A stretch of DNA of 64,000 nucleotides. Origin: Isoptericola jiangsuensis. Its GTDB lineage: Bacteria; Actinomycetota; Actinomycetes; Actinomycetales; Cellulomonadaceae. This document shows, piece by piece, positions 9,332 to 18,169 of this stretch. Under the pieces are notes generated by a model. The model was not told the DNA's origin. It saw nothing but the letters and a program-made list of their open reading frames with translations, and searched no databases. The stretch covers positions 1,426,001-1,490,000 of the forward strand of contig NZ_PDJJ01000001.1 in the NCBI RefSeq assembly GCF_002563715.1. Reading direction: 5' to 3'. The translations under genes and the position numbers were made by a program. The stretch's first letter is position 1. Every line of letters starts with the position of its first letter.

Positions 9332-10458
9332 CTGGTGCTCCTTCGGGGTTCGACGACGGTCAGGTGGGCGAAGCCGAACGAGAACCGTCCGGACTCGGGG
9401 ACGGCGAGGAGGATCGTCTCGCCCGGTGCGAGGCGCCCGGTGCGCCACGCCTCCTCCAGGGTGATGAAGATGCTGGCGGCGCCGGTGTTGCCGCACGTCT
9501 CCAGGTTGGAGAACCAGCGGCTCGTGTCCATGCCGGGGATGCGGGCGCTCAAGGCGTCGAACACCACGTCGCGGAAGGCGTTGGTGCTGTAGTGGCAGAG
9601 CACGTGGTCGAGCTTGCGGAGATCGACCAGTCCGCGGTCGACGAGCTCCTCGAACTGCGCCAGCCCGGCCGCGGCGAGCTCGTCGAGCACGGCCGTCTCC
9701 TGACGGATCTGCAGCAGGCCCGCCTTCTCGGCGGTGGCGACGTCGTCGTGGTCCTGCCACGTCCGTCCCGCGACGGCGGTCGGACCGTCGAGGCCGGCGC
9801 GCATGCAGACCTCGTGCTCGTGCGCGAGGGAGACCTGACGGACCCAGTCCACCCGCAACGACGGCCGGTCGGGACGCGGCTGGAACTCGACGATCGCGGC
9901 GCCCGCGCCGTCGGAGAGCATCCAGCGCAGGAAGTGGGCGTCCAGGTGGTCCTCGACACCCTCGAAACGTCGCTGGTGCAGCCAGCGGCTGGACAGCTCC
10001 GAGCCCACCACCGCCGCCCGCGGGTGGTCGCCGAGCCGCACCTTGCTCACCGCCGCGTCCAGGGCGGCGATGCTGGACGCGCACACCCCGCCGGCGGACA
10101 GCACCTGCATCGGGCCGCCACCCAGCCGCCCGTGCACCATCGAGGCGAAGCCCGGGACCAGCAGGTCCCCCTGGGTCGTGGCGCAGGCGAGCATGCCGAG
10201 GTCGGCGGCCGTGATCCCCCGGTCGGCGAGCGCCGCCTCGAGCGCGTGCACGGCGAGCTCCTCGTTGAGCTCGGTGGTGCGGCCCTCGTCGTCCATCGCG
10301 TAGTACCGCTGCCGGATGCCGTTCGCGCGCTGGATGCGAGCACGCAGGCGGTCGGTGCGTCGGTCGACGCCGCCGAGCCGCTGGGCCACGTCGTCGTTGG
10401 TCACCGGTTCGCCGGGGAGGTATCTGCCCAGTCCGGTCAGGTAGGCGGTCGCTGGCAT
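9328..10458 (-). CDS. 3-oxoacyl-ACP synthase III-like condensing enzyme
   Basis: A 376-residue thiolase-fold enzyme with the complete KAS III triad: C126 in GGVCASSIAALDAA, H289 in CHYSTNAF and N324 in ETCGNTGAAS. FabH-type enzymes condense an acyl-CoA or acyl-ACP with a malonyl partner; the longer N-terminus (residues 1-50, DRLRARIQRANGIRQRYYA) and divergent substrate loop separate it from housekeeping FabH and resemble KAS III enzymes of secondary metabolism. ATG 10458-10456 is used; a GTG at 10476 would add six residues. First gene of a three-gene operon ending at 7752. There is no acyl carrier protein, ketoreductase or transporter nearby, so it must draw on the general acyl pool. Confidence 0.88.
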   Translation of the reverse strand: MPATAYLTGLGRYLPGEPVTNDDVAQRLGGVDRRTDRLRARIQRANGIRQRYYAMDDEGRTTELNEELAVHALEAALADRGITAADLGMLACATTQGDLLVPGFASMVHGRLGGGPMQVLSAGGVCASSIAALDAAVSKVRLGDHPRAAVVGSELSSRWLHQRRFEGVEDHLDAHFLRWMLSDGAGAAIVEFQPRPDRPSLRVDWVRQVSLAHEHEVCMRAGLDGPTAVAGRTWQDHDDVATAEKAGLLQIRQETAVLDELAAAGLAQFEELVDRGLVDLRKLDHVLCHYSTNAFRDVVFDALSARIPGMDTSRWFSNLETCGNTGAASIFITLEEAWRTGRLAPGETILLAVPESGRFSFGFAHLTVVEPRRSTR

Positions 10459-10671
10459 GCGGTCATCTACCCACACCTGCCACGACCCGTGTCAAGGGGA
10501 CCCGCCACGTGGACACGACCAGCGCCTGCGGTGCACCGGCCGACCGGCCGGGTCGTCGCACCGCACGTCCCGGGCGACCGGGGCCCGGGCGGAGGGGACG
10601 TTCCCGGTCCCCGCCGCGGCACCGGACGGCGGTACGGTCGAGGAGCACCTGCCGCCCGCGAGAGGACCGCC

Positions 10672-10989
10672 ATGACCGGCGCCGAGATGAAGCTCCAGAT
10701 CGACCTGCCCGTCGAGCACGAGACGGGGGTCCCCGCCGACTTCGCGTCCGTGTGGCACACCTCCACGTCGTTCGTCCTCGACTTCGTGGCGGCCAAGTCG
10801 CCCGCCAAGGCGGTCGTCGACGCGACGACGGGGGAGCAGACCGGCGGGCGCGTCATGCCGGCCCGGGTGGTGTCCCGGGTGCGCATCCCGCCGCAGCAGG
10901 TGTTCGAGCTCGCCCGGGCACTCACCCAGCAGCTCGACGCCTGGGAGCGGGAGAACGGTCGCCCCGCCCCGGGCGGCGAGGAGCTCTGA
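10672..10989 (+). CDS. DUF3467 family protein
   Basis: A 105-residue protein with the typical DUF3467 blocks: ADFASVWHTSTSFVLDFVA (residues ~19-38) and ARVVSRVRIPPQQVFELARALTQQLDAWE (~63-92). The family is widespread in bacteria and of unknown biochemical role; the fold is small and cytoplasmic. ATG 10672 is preceded by GAGAGGA at suitable spacing. It lies just upstream of the first dynamin-like GTPase gene but is separated by 112 bases, so co-transcription is possible, not shown. Confidence 0.85.
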   Translation: MTGAEMKLQIDLPVEHETGVPADFASVWHTSTSFVLDFVAAKSPAKAVVDATTGEQTGGRVMPARVVSRVRIPPQQVFELARALTQQLDAWERENGRPAPGGEEL

Positions 10990-11101
10990 GCGGAGCGCCG
11001 ACCCGTCCGGCGAGCCCGTCCGCCGCGCACCGGTCGACCTGGTGCGGGCGCTCGCGGCGCGCGCGTTTGGCACAGCAGCCCGCGCGCGCCAGGATGAGCG
11101 C

Positions 11102-12754
11102 GTGACTTCCACCCCTCGTGTCGGCCGCCTGCTCGGCGGGCGTGCGGACGCGGACGCGGCCGGAGAGATCGGCCTGACGGTCCACGACGTCGCGCGCGAC
11201 CTCCGCCGCGACGTCGCCGACGTCCGGCTGCCCCTGCCCGTCGACGGTGCGGCGGAGGCCACGGCCTCGCGCGACCGGCTGCTCGCCCAGCTCGACGAGC
11301 ACCTGCTGCCGCGGCTGCGGGAGCTCAGCTCGCCCGCCGTCGTCGTGGTCGCGGGCTCGACGGGCGCCGGGAAGTCGACGCTGTACAACTCCCTGCTCGG
11401 CGAGGAGGTGTCCGCCGCGGGCGTGCTGCGGCCCACCACGCGCGAGCCGGTGCTGGCGTTCAATCCCGCCGACGCCGACGTCGTCGCCGAGGGTCCCGTC
11501 ACCGAGCTGTCCCGGGTGCTTCACCACGCGGGCGTGCCGCGCGGCACCGCGCTGCTCGACGCCCCCGACCTGGACTCGTTCGACCAGGAGAACCGCTCCA
11601 CGGCGCACCAGCTCCTCGAGGGCGCCGACCTGTGGCTGTTCGTCACCACGGCGTCGCGGTACGGCGACGCCCTCCCGTGGCGGGCCCTGTCGCGCGCCAC
11701 GGAGCGCGGCGCGTCGGTGGCCATGGTGCTCAACCGGGTGCCGAAGGAGAACCTGCCGACGATCCGCGGCGACCTCATGGAGCGGTTGCGCTCCCACGGC
11801 ATGACCGACACCCCGCTGTTCGTCGTCCCCGACGTCGGCCCGCACGAAGGCCTGCTCGACGCGTCCGTCGTCGCGCCGGTGCGGCGCTGGCTCACCATGC
11901 TCGCCGGGCCCGAGCGCTCCCGCGCCGTCGTGGTGCGCACCCTCAAGGGCGCGCTGCACGCCCTGCCCGCCTGGGTCACGACCCTCGCCGACGCCGTCGA
12001 GCGGCAGTCCGAGGCCGTGGACGCGCTGCGCAAGGTCGTCGACGCCGAGGTCCCCGCCGCCCGCAAGCTCGCACGCGACGCCGTCCTGGCCGGGGTCGTC
12101 GCCGGGGCGTCGGTCGAGGCGCGCTGGCGCGAGCTGTCCGGCACCGTCGGCATCGACCGCGTCACCGTCAAGGGCGACCGCGTGCGCAGCACGCGCCGCA
12201 AGGGCCGCGCCCGGTCCGCCGCGCTCGACGTGCTGCGCGACGACGTCGAGGCCGCGGCCGCACGGACCCTCACCGCCGCCGGCACCCGCGTCGAGGACCG
12301 CCTGCGAGGCGTCCTGGCCGGACCCACCGGCCTGCCCGGCGGCGTCCACGTCGTCCCCGACCACGCCGACCGCACCGCGGCCCGCGAGACCGCCGTGCCG
12401 CGCACCGTGGCCGCGTGGCTGACCGGCGGCGACGAGCGGGTCGCCGCCGCCCTGGCCACGCCGTCCGAGCCGGTCGCCGCCGCCGCGAAGGCGTTCGGGG
12501 AGCGCGGCCTGGCCACCCTGCTGCTCGCCGCCGCCGCCGGCAGCGACGACGCCGTCCGGCTGCTCGGTCGTGTCGTGCCCGGCGGGCTCGCCGACGACGT
12601 CACCGCCCTGCGCGACGACCTCGCCGACCGCGCCGAGGCCACCGTCGACGACGAGGTCGCCGCGGTGCACGCCGCGCTCGACTCACCCGACCTGGCGGAC
12701 GACGCCGCCACCGCGCTGCGCCTGCGGCTCGCCGAGCTGAGGAGGCTCACATGA
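11102..12754 (+). CDS. Dynamin-like GTPase, pair 1 first gene
   Basis: A 550-residue large GTPase of the bacterial dynamin superfamily. G1 is GSTGAGKST (85-93), a G2-like PTTREP follows (~111), G3 is LLDAPDLDSF (151-160) and the G4 position reads NRVPKE (211) rather than NKxD. The rest is helical with heptad-like Ala/Arg/Val/Glu patterns (305-420), as expected for a stalk region; no transmembrane segment is seen. Actinobacterial relatives occur as adjacent pairs that heteromerise at membranes, such as DynA/DynB of Streptomyces division septa and IniA/IniC of mycobacteria. Its stop overlaps the start of the next GTPase gene (ATGA), so the pair is coupled. GTG 11102 is preferred because the frame upstream is basic and unconserved-looking. 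Confidence 0.85.
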   Translation: MTSTPRVGRLLGGRADADAAGEIGLTVHDVARDLRRDVADVRLPLPVDGAAEATASRDRLLAQLDEHLLPRLRELSSPAVVVVAGSTGAGKSTLYNSLLGEEVSAAGVLRPTTREPVLAFNPADADVVAEGPVTELSRVLHHAGVPRGTALLDAPDLDSFDQENRSTAHQLLEGADLWLFVTTASRYGDALPWRALSRATERGASVAMVLNRVPKENLPTIRGDLMERLRSHGMTDTPLFVVPDVGPHEGLLDASVVAPVRRWLTMLAGPERSRAVVVRTLKGALHALPAWVTTLADAVERQSEAVDALRKVVDAEVPAARKLARDAVLAGVVAGASVEARWRELSGTVGIDRVTVKGDRVRSTRRKGRARSAALDVLRDDVEAAAARTLTAAGTRVEDRLRGVLAGPTGLPGGVHVVPDHADRTAARETAVPRTVAAWLTGGDERVAAALATPSEPVAAAAKAFGERGLATLLLAAAAGSDDAVRLLGRVVPGGLADDVTALRDDLADRAEATVDDEVAAVHAALDSPDLADDAATALRLRLAELRRLT

Positions 12755-14334
12755 CGACCTCGCACGACGCCACCCTCCAGGCGCGCACCGACGCGCTGGC
12801 CTCCGCGCTGGAGCTCGCCGGCCCCCGGCTCGACGGCGCGACCGCGCGACGCGTCGGCGCCGCCGTCGAGGGGGTGCGCCAGCGGCTCGCCCTCGGCGTC
12901 GACCACACCGTCGTCGCGCTCGCCGGCGGCACCGGGTCGGGCAAGTCCAGCCTGTTCAACAAGGTGTCCCGCCTGACGTTCGCCGACGTCGGTGTGAAGC
13001 GGCCCACGACGGCCCGCGTCACCGCCTGCTCGTGGTCCGCGCAGGCCGACCCGCTGCTCGACTGGATCGGAGTCGACCGCGAGCGCCGCATCGCGCACAG
13101 CGAGGACCTCGAGGGCGACGGCGCGGGCGCGCTGTCCGGTCTGGTGCTGCTCGACCTGCCCGACCACGACTCCGTCGAGCCCGCGCACCGCGAGGTCGTC
13201 GACCGGGTGCTGCCGCTCGTCGACCTGCTGGTCTGGGTCGTGGACCCCCAGAAGTACGCCGACGACGCCCTGCACTCGGGCTACCTGCGCGCTCAGGTCG
13301 GCTCGGAGTCGTCCATGGTGGTGCTGCTCAACCAGGTGGACACCGTGCCGGAGACGCAGCGCGAGAACCTCGTCGAGGACCTCGACCGCCTGCTCGCCGA
13401 CGACGGCCTCGAGGGCGTGCACGTCCAGCCGGTGTCCGCGCGCACGGGTGAGGGGGTGTCCCGCGTGCGGGAGATCCTCGAGGAGGCGTGCGAGCGTCGG
13501 TCGGTGGCCGCCGGGCGGGCCGCGGCCGAGCTCGACGCCGCCGCGCTGGCGCTGCTCGCCCAGGTGCCCGCCGACACCCCGTGGCAGCTCGACGCGGCGG
13601 TGGACCGCGAGCTGGAGCCCGTCGTCGTGGCCACGGGACTCGACCAGGTCGCCAACCAGGTCGGCGCCGCGGTGCGCAACGGGTACGGCGCGCCCGAACT
13701 CCCCGCGCCCGACCGGGACGCGATCGCGCTGTCCCGGGCCCGCTGGCTCACCCGCGCCGGGGCGCCGCTGCGTCCCGGCTGGCAGCGGTCGCTGGCCGAG
13801 TCCGTGGCCGGGGCGGACGCCCTGCGCGCCGACGTCACGGCCGCGCTGCGCGACGTCGACCTCGACGTGCGGGGGCCCGCGTCGTCGCGCGCGCTGCGAC
13901 GCGCGTCGTGGGTGTGCCTCGGCCTCGGCGTGGTGCTGGCCGTGGTCGGGATCCTCGCCCTGACAGGCGTGCTCGCGCTGGACGACCCGTGGGGGATCGT
14001 CGTGGCCGCCGGTGGCGGCCTGCTGCTCGTGGCCGCCGGTGCGCTGGCCGTCACGCGGTCGTCGCTGCGCAAGCGGCTCGCGGCACGGCGGGCGGCGCAG
14101 GTCCGCGAGCAGGGTCGCGCGGCCGTGCGCGGCGTGCTCGTCGCCCGGCTCGGCGAGCCGACGCAGCGGGTCCTGGCCGAGCAGCGGCAGGTGCGCGAGC
14201 TCGCGCTGTCCGCCCGGGAGGAGCAGTCGGCGCGCCCGCTCACCGGGGCGCTGCGGCTACCCACGGGCGCCGAGCTCCCCGCGTCGTCCACAGGGTCCGC
14301 GGCCGGGCAGGACACGGCCGGCGCCACGGTCTGA
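12751..14334 (+). CDS. Dynamin-like GTPase with transmembrane hairpin, pair 1 second gene
   Basis: A 527-residue GTPase: G1 GGTGSGKSS (59-67), PTTARV (85), G3 LLDLPDHDS (133-141), G4 NQVD (194-197) and G5 SARTGEG (~230). Two hydrophobic segments at about 387-440 (VCLGLGVVLAVVGILALTGV and VVAAGGGLLLVAAGALAV) form a hairpin anchor, followed by a basic C-terminal tail. It is coupled to the preceding soluble GTPase, so a membrane-anchored heteromeric complex is likely. It is clearly related to the protein encoded at 20194-21870 (identical blocks LLDLPDHDSV, VWVVDPQKYAD, VSARTGEG), showing that the pair was duplicated. AGGAGG lies just before ATG 12751. Confidence 0.87.
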   Translation: MTTSHDATLQARTDALASALELAGPRLDGATARRVGAAVEGVRQRLALGVDHTVVALAGGTGSGKSSLFNKVSRLTFADVGVKRPTTARVTACSWSAQADPLLDWIGVDRERRIAHSEDLEGDGAGALSGLVLLDLPDHDSVEPAHREVVDRVLPLVDLLVWVVDPQKYADDALHSGYLRAQVGSESSMVVLLNQVDTVPETQRENLVEDLDRLLADDGLEGVHVQPVSARTGEGVSRVREILEEACERRSVAAGRAAAELDAAALALLAQVPADTPWQLDAAVDRELEPVVVATGLDQVANQVGAAVRNGYGAPELPAPDRDAIALSRARWLTRAGAPLRPGWQRSLAESVAGADALRADVTAALRDVDLDVRGPASSRALRRASWVCLGLGVVLAVVGILALTGVLALDDPWGIVVAAGGGLLLVAAGALAVTRSSLRKRLAARRAAQVREQGRAAVRGVLVARLGEPTQRVLAEQRQVRELALSAREEQSARPLTGALRLPTGAELPASSTGSAAGQDTAGATV

Positions 14335-14384
14335 CCCTGGTCCTGCGACCGGCAGCGGGCCGGTCCAGGAGCCAGGAGGACCAG

Positions 14385-14981
14385 ATGAGCGAGGCCAGCG
14401 TGACGGTGACCGGGTACGTCGGGACGACGCCCGAGCTGCACCTGTCGGCCAACCAGGTGCCGTGGACCAGCTTCCGGGTGGCGAGCACCCGCCGCGTCCG
14501 CGACGGACGGACCGGCGAGTGGCGCGACGGTGCGACGACGTGGTTCACCGTGAAGGCGTTCCGCGGCGCGGCGCGCACCGTGTCGGAGTCGCTCGTCCAG
14601 GGCCAGCCCGTGGTGGTCGTCGGGCGCCTCTCGGCGGAGGACTGGGTGGACCGGGACGGGCGCGAGCGGTCGAGCCTCGTCGTCGAGGCGGACGCCGTCG
14701 GACCGGACGCGACGCGCGGGCTGACGCGTTTCGCCCGCGTGAAGCTGGACGCACCGGTGCCCGACGCGGCCGCGCCGGGCGACGTCGCGGTCGAGGCCGG
14801 TGCGACCGCGGACGACCCGTGGGCCGCGCAGGGCCCCACCGGCGCGGACGCCGCCGACCCGTGGGGCGACGGCCCGGACCGCACCGGGCACGCACCGGCC
14901 GGCGCCGCCGAGGAGCACGGCGAGGAGCCCGCGGACGGTCACCGTGACGCGGCGCGGGCGGGCGAGCTGGTCGACGCCTGA
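14385..14981 (+). CDS. ssb: Single-stranded DNA-binding protein (second SSB type)
   Basis: A 198-residue SSB with one OB-fold in residues 1-110 (VTVTGYVGTTPEL, FRVASTRRVRD, TTWFTVKAFRGAARTVSESL, GQPVVVVGRLSAEDWVDRDG). The C-terminal half is acidic and repeats Asp-Pro-Trp (DDPWAAQG, DPWGDG), but it lacks the DDIPF tip that recruits partner proteins in the housekeeping SSB. That and the isolated location away from rpsF/rplI suggest the auxiliary SsbB-type paralogue of actinobacteria, used in competence, recombination or chromosome segregation. ATG 14385 has AGGAGGA 4-5 bases upstream. It sits between a dynamin-like GTPase and ettA on the same strand. Confidence 0.9.
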   Translation: MSEASVTVTGYVGTTPELHLSANQVPWTSFRVASTRRVRDGRTGEWRDGATTWFTVKAFRGAARTVSESLVQGQPVVVVGRLSAEDWVDRDGRERSSLVVEADAVGPDATRGLTRFARVKLDAPVPDAAAPGDVAVEAGATADDPWAAQGPTGADAADPWGDGPDRTGHAPAGAAEEHGEEPADGHRDAARAGELVDA

Positions 14982-14995
14982 GGGGCCCGGTCGCG

Positions 14996-15001
14996 TAGGC
15001 T
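14996..15001 (+). promoter_or_regulatory. -10 hexamer upstream of ettA
   Basis: TAGGCT occurs 14 bases after the ssb stop and would give an untranslated leader of about 80 bases before ettA. The same hexamer is used upstream of 645. No strong -35 is visible. Confidence 0.35.
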
Positions 15002-15085
15002 GGGGGACCGGGCGCCCGCCGGGACCCTGGCCAGGCCGCCCCGCAATCCTCACTCGTAGCGCGATCGAACGGTGGAACAGAGCCA

Positions 15086-16768
<1,683 letters not shown>

Positions 16769-16803
16769 CCCGCCGCCGGCCCGGCACCCGGGCCCTGTCG
16801 GCC

Positions 16804-16841
16804 ACGACGCCCCCACGACCCGCCGGTCGTGGGGGCGTCGT
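16804..16841 (+). terminator. Terminator of ettA
   Basis: A perfect 17-bp inverted repeat (16804-16820 and 16825-16841) closes on the 4-base loop CGCC, 36 bases after the ettA stop. The core is GCCCCCACGACC and its complement. Confidence 0.88.
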
Positions 16842-16891
16842 GCGTCCCCGCCCGGTCAGCAGCACCGACCCTCCGGAGGGTCCGGCCCCTA

Positions 16892-16971
16892 CCGCGAGTC
16901 AGCGCAGATCCCCGCGAGTCAGCGCGGACTGCCGCGAGTCAGCGCAGATCCCCGCGAGTCAGCGCGGCAGC
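16892..16971. repeat. Four tandem 20-bp intergenic repeats
   Basis: Four head-to-tail units with a period of exactly 20 bases: each begins CCGCGAGTCAGCGC and units 1 and 3 are identical (ccgcgagtcagcgcagatcc), while units 2 and 4 differ only in the last six bases (GGACTG, GGCAGC). The array fills the gap between the ettA terminator and the phosphotransferase start. The period is not a multiple of three, so it is not coding; two helical turns of DNA per unit would put the sites on one face. Confidence 0.9.
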
Positions 16972-17020
16972 TACCGCAAAGGGGTTGCCACACCGCGGGT
17001 CGCGGCGTCAGGGTCGTGCC

Positions 17021-18010
17021 GTGCGCCGACGTCCCACCTGGTCCGAGCTTCCGCCCGCCGTCCGCGCCGCCGTCGAGGAACGCCTCGGCGCGACGGTGCG
17101 CTCCGCGAGCAGCCACGACGGCGGGTATTCGCCCGGGCTCGCGTCCACCCTGACGACGACGGGCGGCCCGGTGTTCGTCAAGGCCGTGCCCGTCTCGGAG
17201 GAGTTCTCGGCACGGGTGTACCGCCAGGAGGTCGAGCGGTCGCGGCTGCTGCCCGACGGCGTGCCCGCGCCCCGGGCGCGCTGGGTGCTCGACGTCCCCG
17301 CCGACGACGTCCCCGCCGACGACGTCCCCGCCGACGACGGGCGTGCGAGCGGTTCCGACGGGGCGTGGGTCGTCGTCGCGTTCGACGCCGTGGCCGGGCG
17401 GGCACCGGCGACACCGCTGGTCGGCCCCGAGCTGGACGCGGTCGCCGGCCTGGCGCGCCGGATCGGTGGGGTCGAGGTCGCGCCCGGGGTGCTGCCCGAG
17501 CTGGCCGACGAGCTCCCGCACACCTGCACGGCCGCCCTCTCGGACGCCCGTCCGCAGGGGCTGGACACCTATGACCCCTGGTTCGTCGAGCACCTCGACG
17601 ACCTCGCTGCCCGTGAGGAACATGCGGCGGACGCCGCACGCGGCCGCGCCCTCGTGCACGGTGACCTGCGGGCCGACAACGCGCTGCTCGTCGGGCCGGA
17701 GCACTACCTGCACGCTGTCGCCGTCGACTGGCCCTATGTCAGCCGGGGCGCGGCGTTCTTCGACCTGGTCGCGATGCTGCCTGCCGTCCAGGCCGAGGGT
17801 GGGCCCACCCCGGAGGACGTGCTGGCGCGGCACCCGCTGCCCGCGGGCACGGACGACGACGCGGTGACGGCCGTGCTGGTGGCGCTCACCGGCTACTTCG
17901 TCGCGATGTCGCTGGAGCCGGACCCGCCGGGGATCCCGCACGTGCGCGCCTTCCAGCGGGCCCAGGGTGAGGCGGGCCTCGCGTGGCTGCGTCGGCGCCT
18001 CGGCACGTGA
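17021..18010 (+). CDS. Aminoglycoside phosphotransferase-family kinase
   Basis: A 329-residue protein of the APH/choline kinase fold. Nucleotide-binding strand: GGPVFVKAVPVS with the catalytic-site Lys (~50); catalytic loop ALVHGDLRADNALL (~210-223, His, Asp, Asn); metal-binding Asp in AVAVDWPYVSRGAAFFDL (~233-250). Such enzymes phosphorylate small hydroxylated molecules; resistance is only one of many roles and no resistance context is seen here. The linker between lobes holds three perfect copies of DVPAD encoded by a 15-base tandem repeat (17291-17335). GTG 17021 is used; no ribosome binding site precedes it, so the mRNA may be leaderless, starting near the 20-bp repeat array. Confidence 0.82.
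   Translation: MRRRPTWSELPPAVRAAVEERLGATVRSASSHDGGYSPGLASTLTTTGGPVFVKAVPVSEEFSARVYRQEVERSRLLPDGVPAPRARWVLDVPADDVPADDVPADDGRASGSDGAWVVVAFDAVAGRAPATPLVGPELDAVAGLARRIGGVEVAPGVLPELADELPHTCTAALSDARPQGLDTYDPWFVEHLDDLAAREEHAADAARGRALVHGDLRADNALLVGPEHYLHAVAVDWPYVSRGAAFFDLVAMLPAVQAEGGPTPEDVLARHPLPAGTDDDAVTAVLVALTGYFVAMSLEPDPPGIPHVRAFQRAQGEAGLAWLRRRLGT
17291..17335 (+). repeat. In-frame 15-bp tandem repeat, three copies
   Basis: gacgtccccgccgac is repeated three times without change inside the phosphotransferase gene, encoding DVPAD three times in the inter-lobe linker. Because the unit is a multiple of three, copy number can vary without breaking the frame. Confidence 0.95.
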
Positions 18011-18169
18011 CGGCACGCCGTCGGCCCGGTGCTGGGGGTAGGAGAGGTGCGGTCCGATGACCGATCGGACCGCACCACTCCCCGCCACGGCGCGGCGCGG
18101 CGCCGGGGCGGCGACACACGACCCGGGCGGGTACCCGCACCGAACGTCCGATGTGTGCAGACTGGGCAC

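Noticed and set aside
10459-10671. Small gene between the KAS III and DUF3467 genes
   Set aside because: Frames are short, Arg/Gly/Pro-rich and lack a ribosome binding site; the stretch is best read as a divergent promoter region.
14385-14981. Housekeeping SSB of the rpsF-rplI operon
   Set aside because: No ribosomal protein genes flank it and the C-terminus lacks the DDIPF tip, so it is called the auxiliary SSB.
16892-16971. CRISPR array
   Set aside because: Units are directly adjacent with a 20-base period and no unique spacers, and there are no cas genes.
17021-18010. Aminoglycoside resistance determinant
   Set aside because: Only the general APH fold is visible; sequence and context do not point to antibiotic modification.
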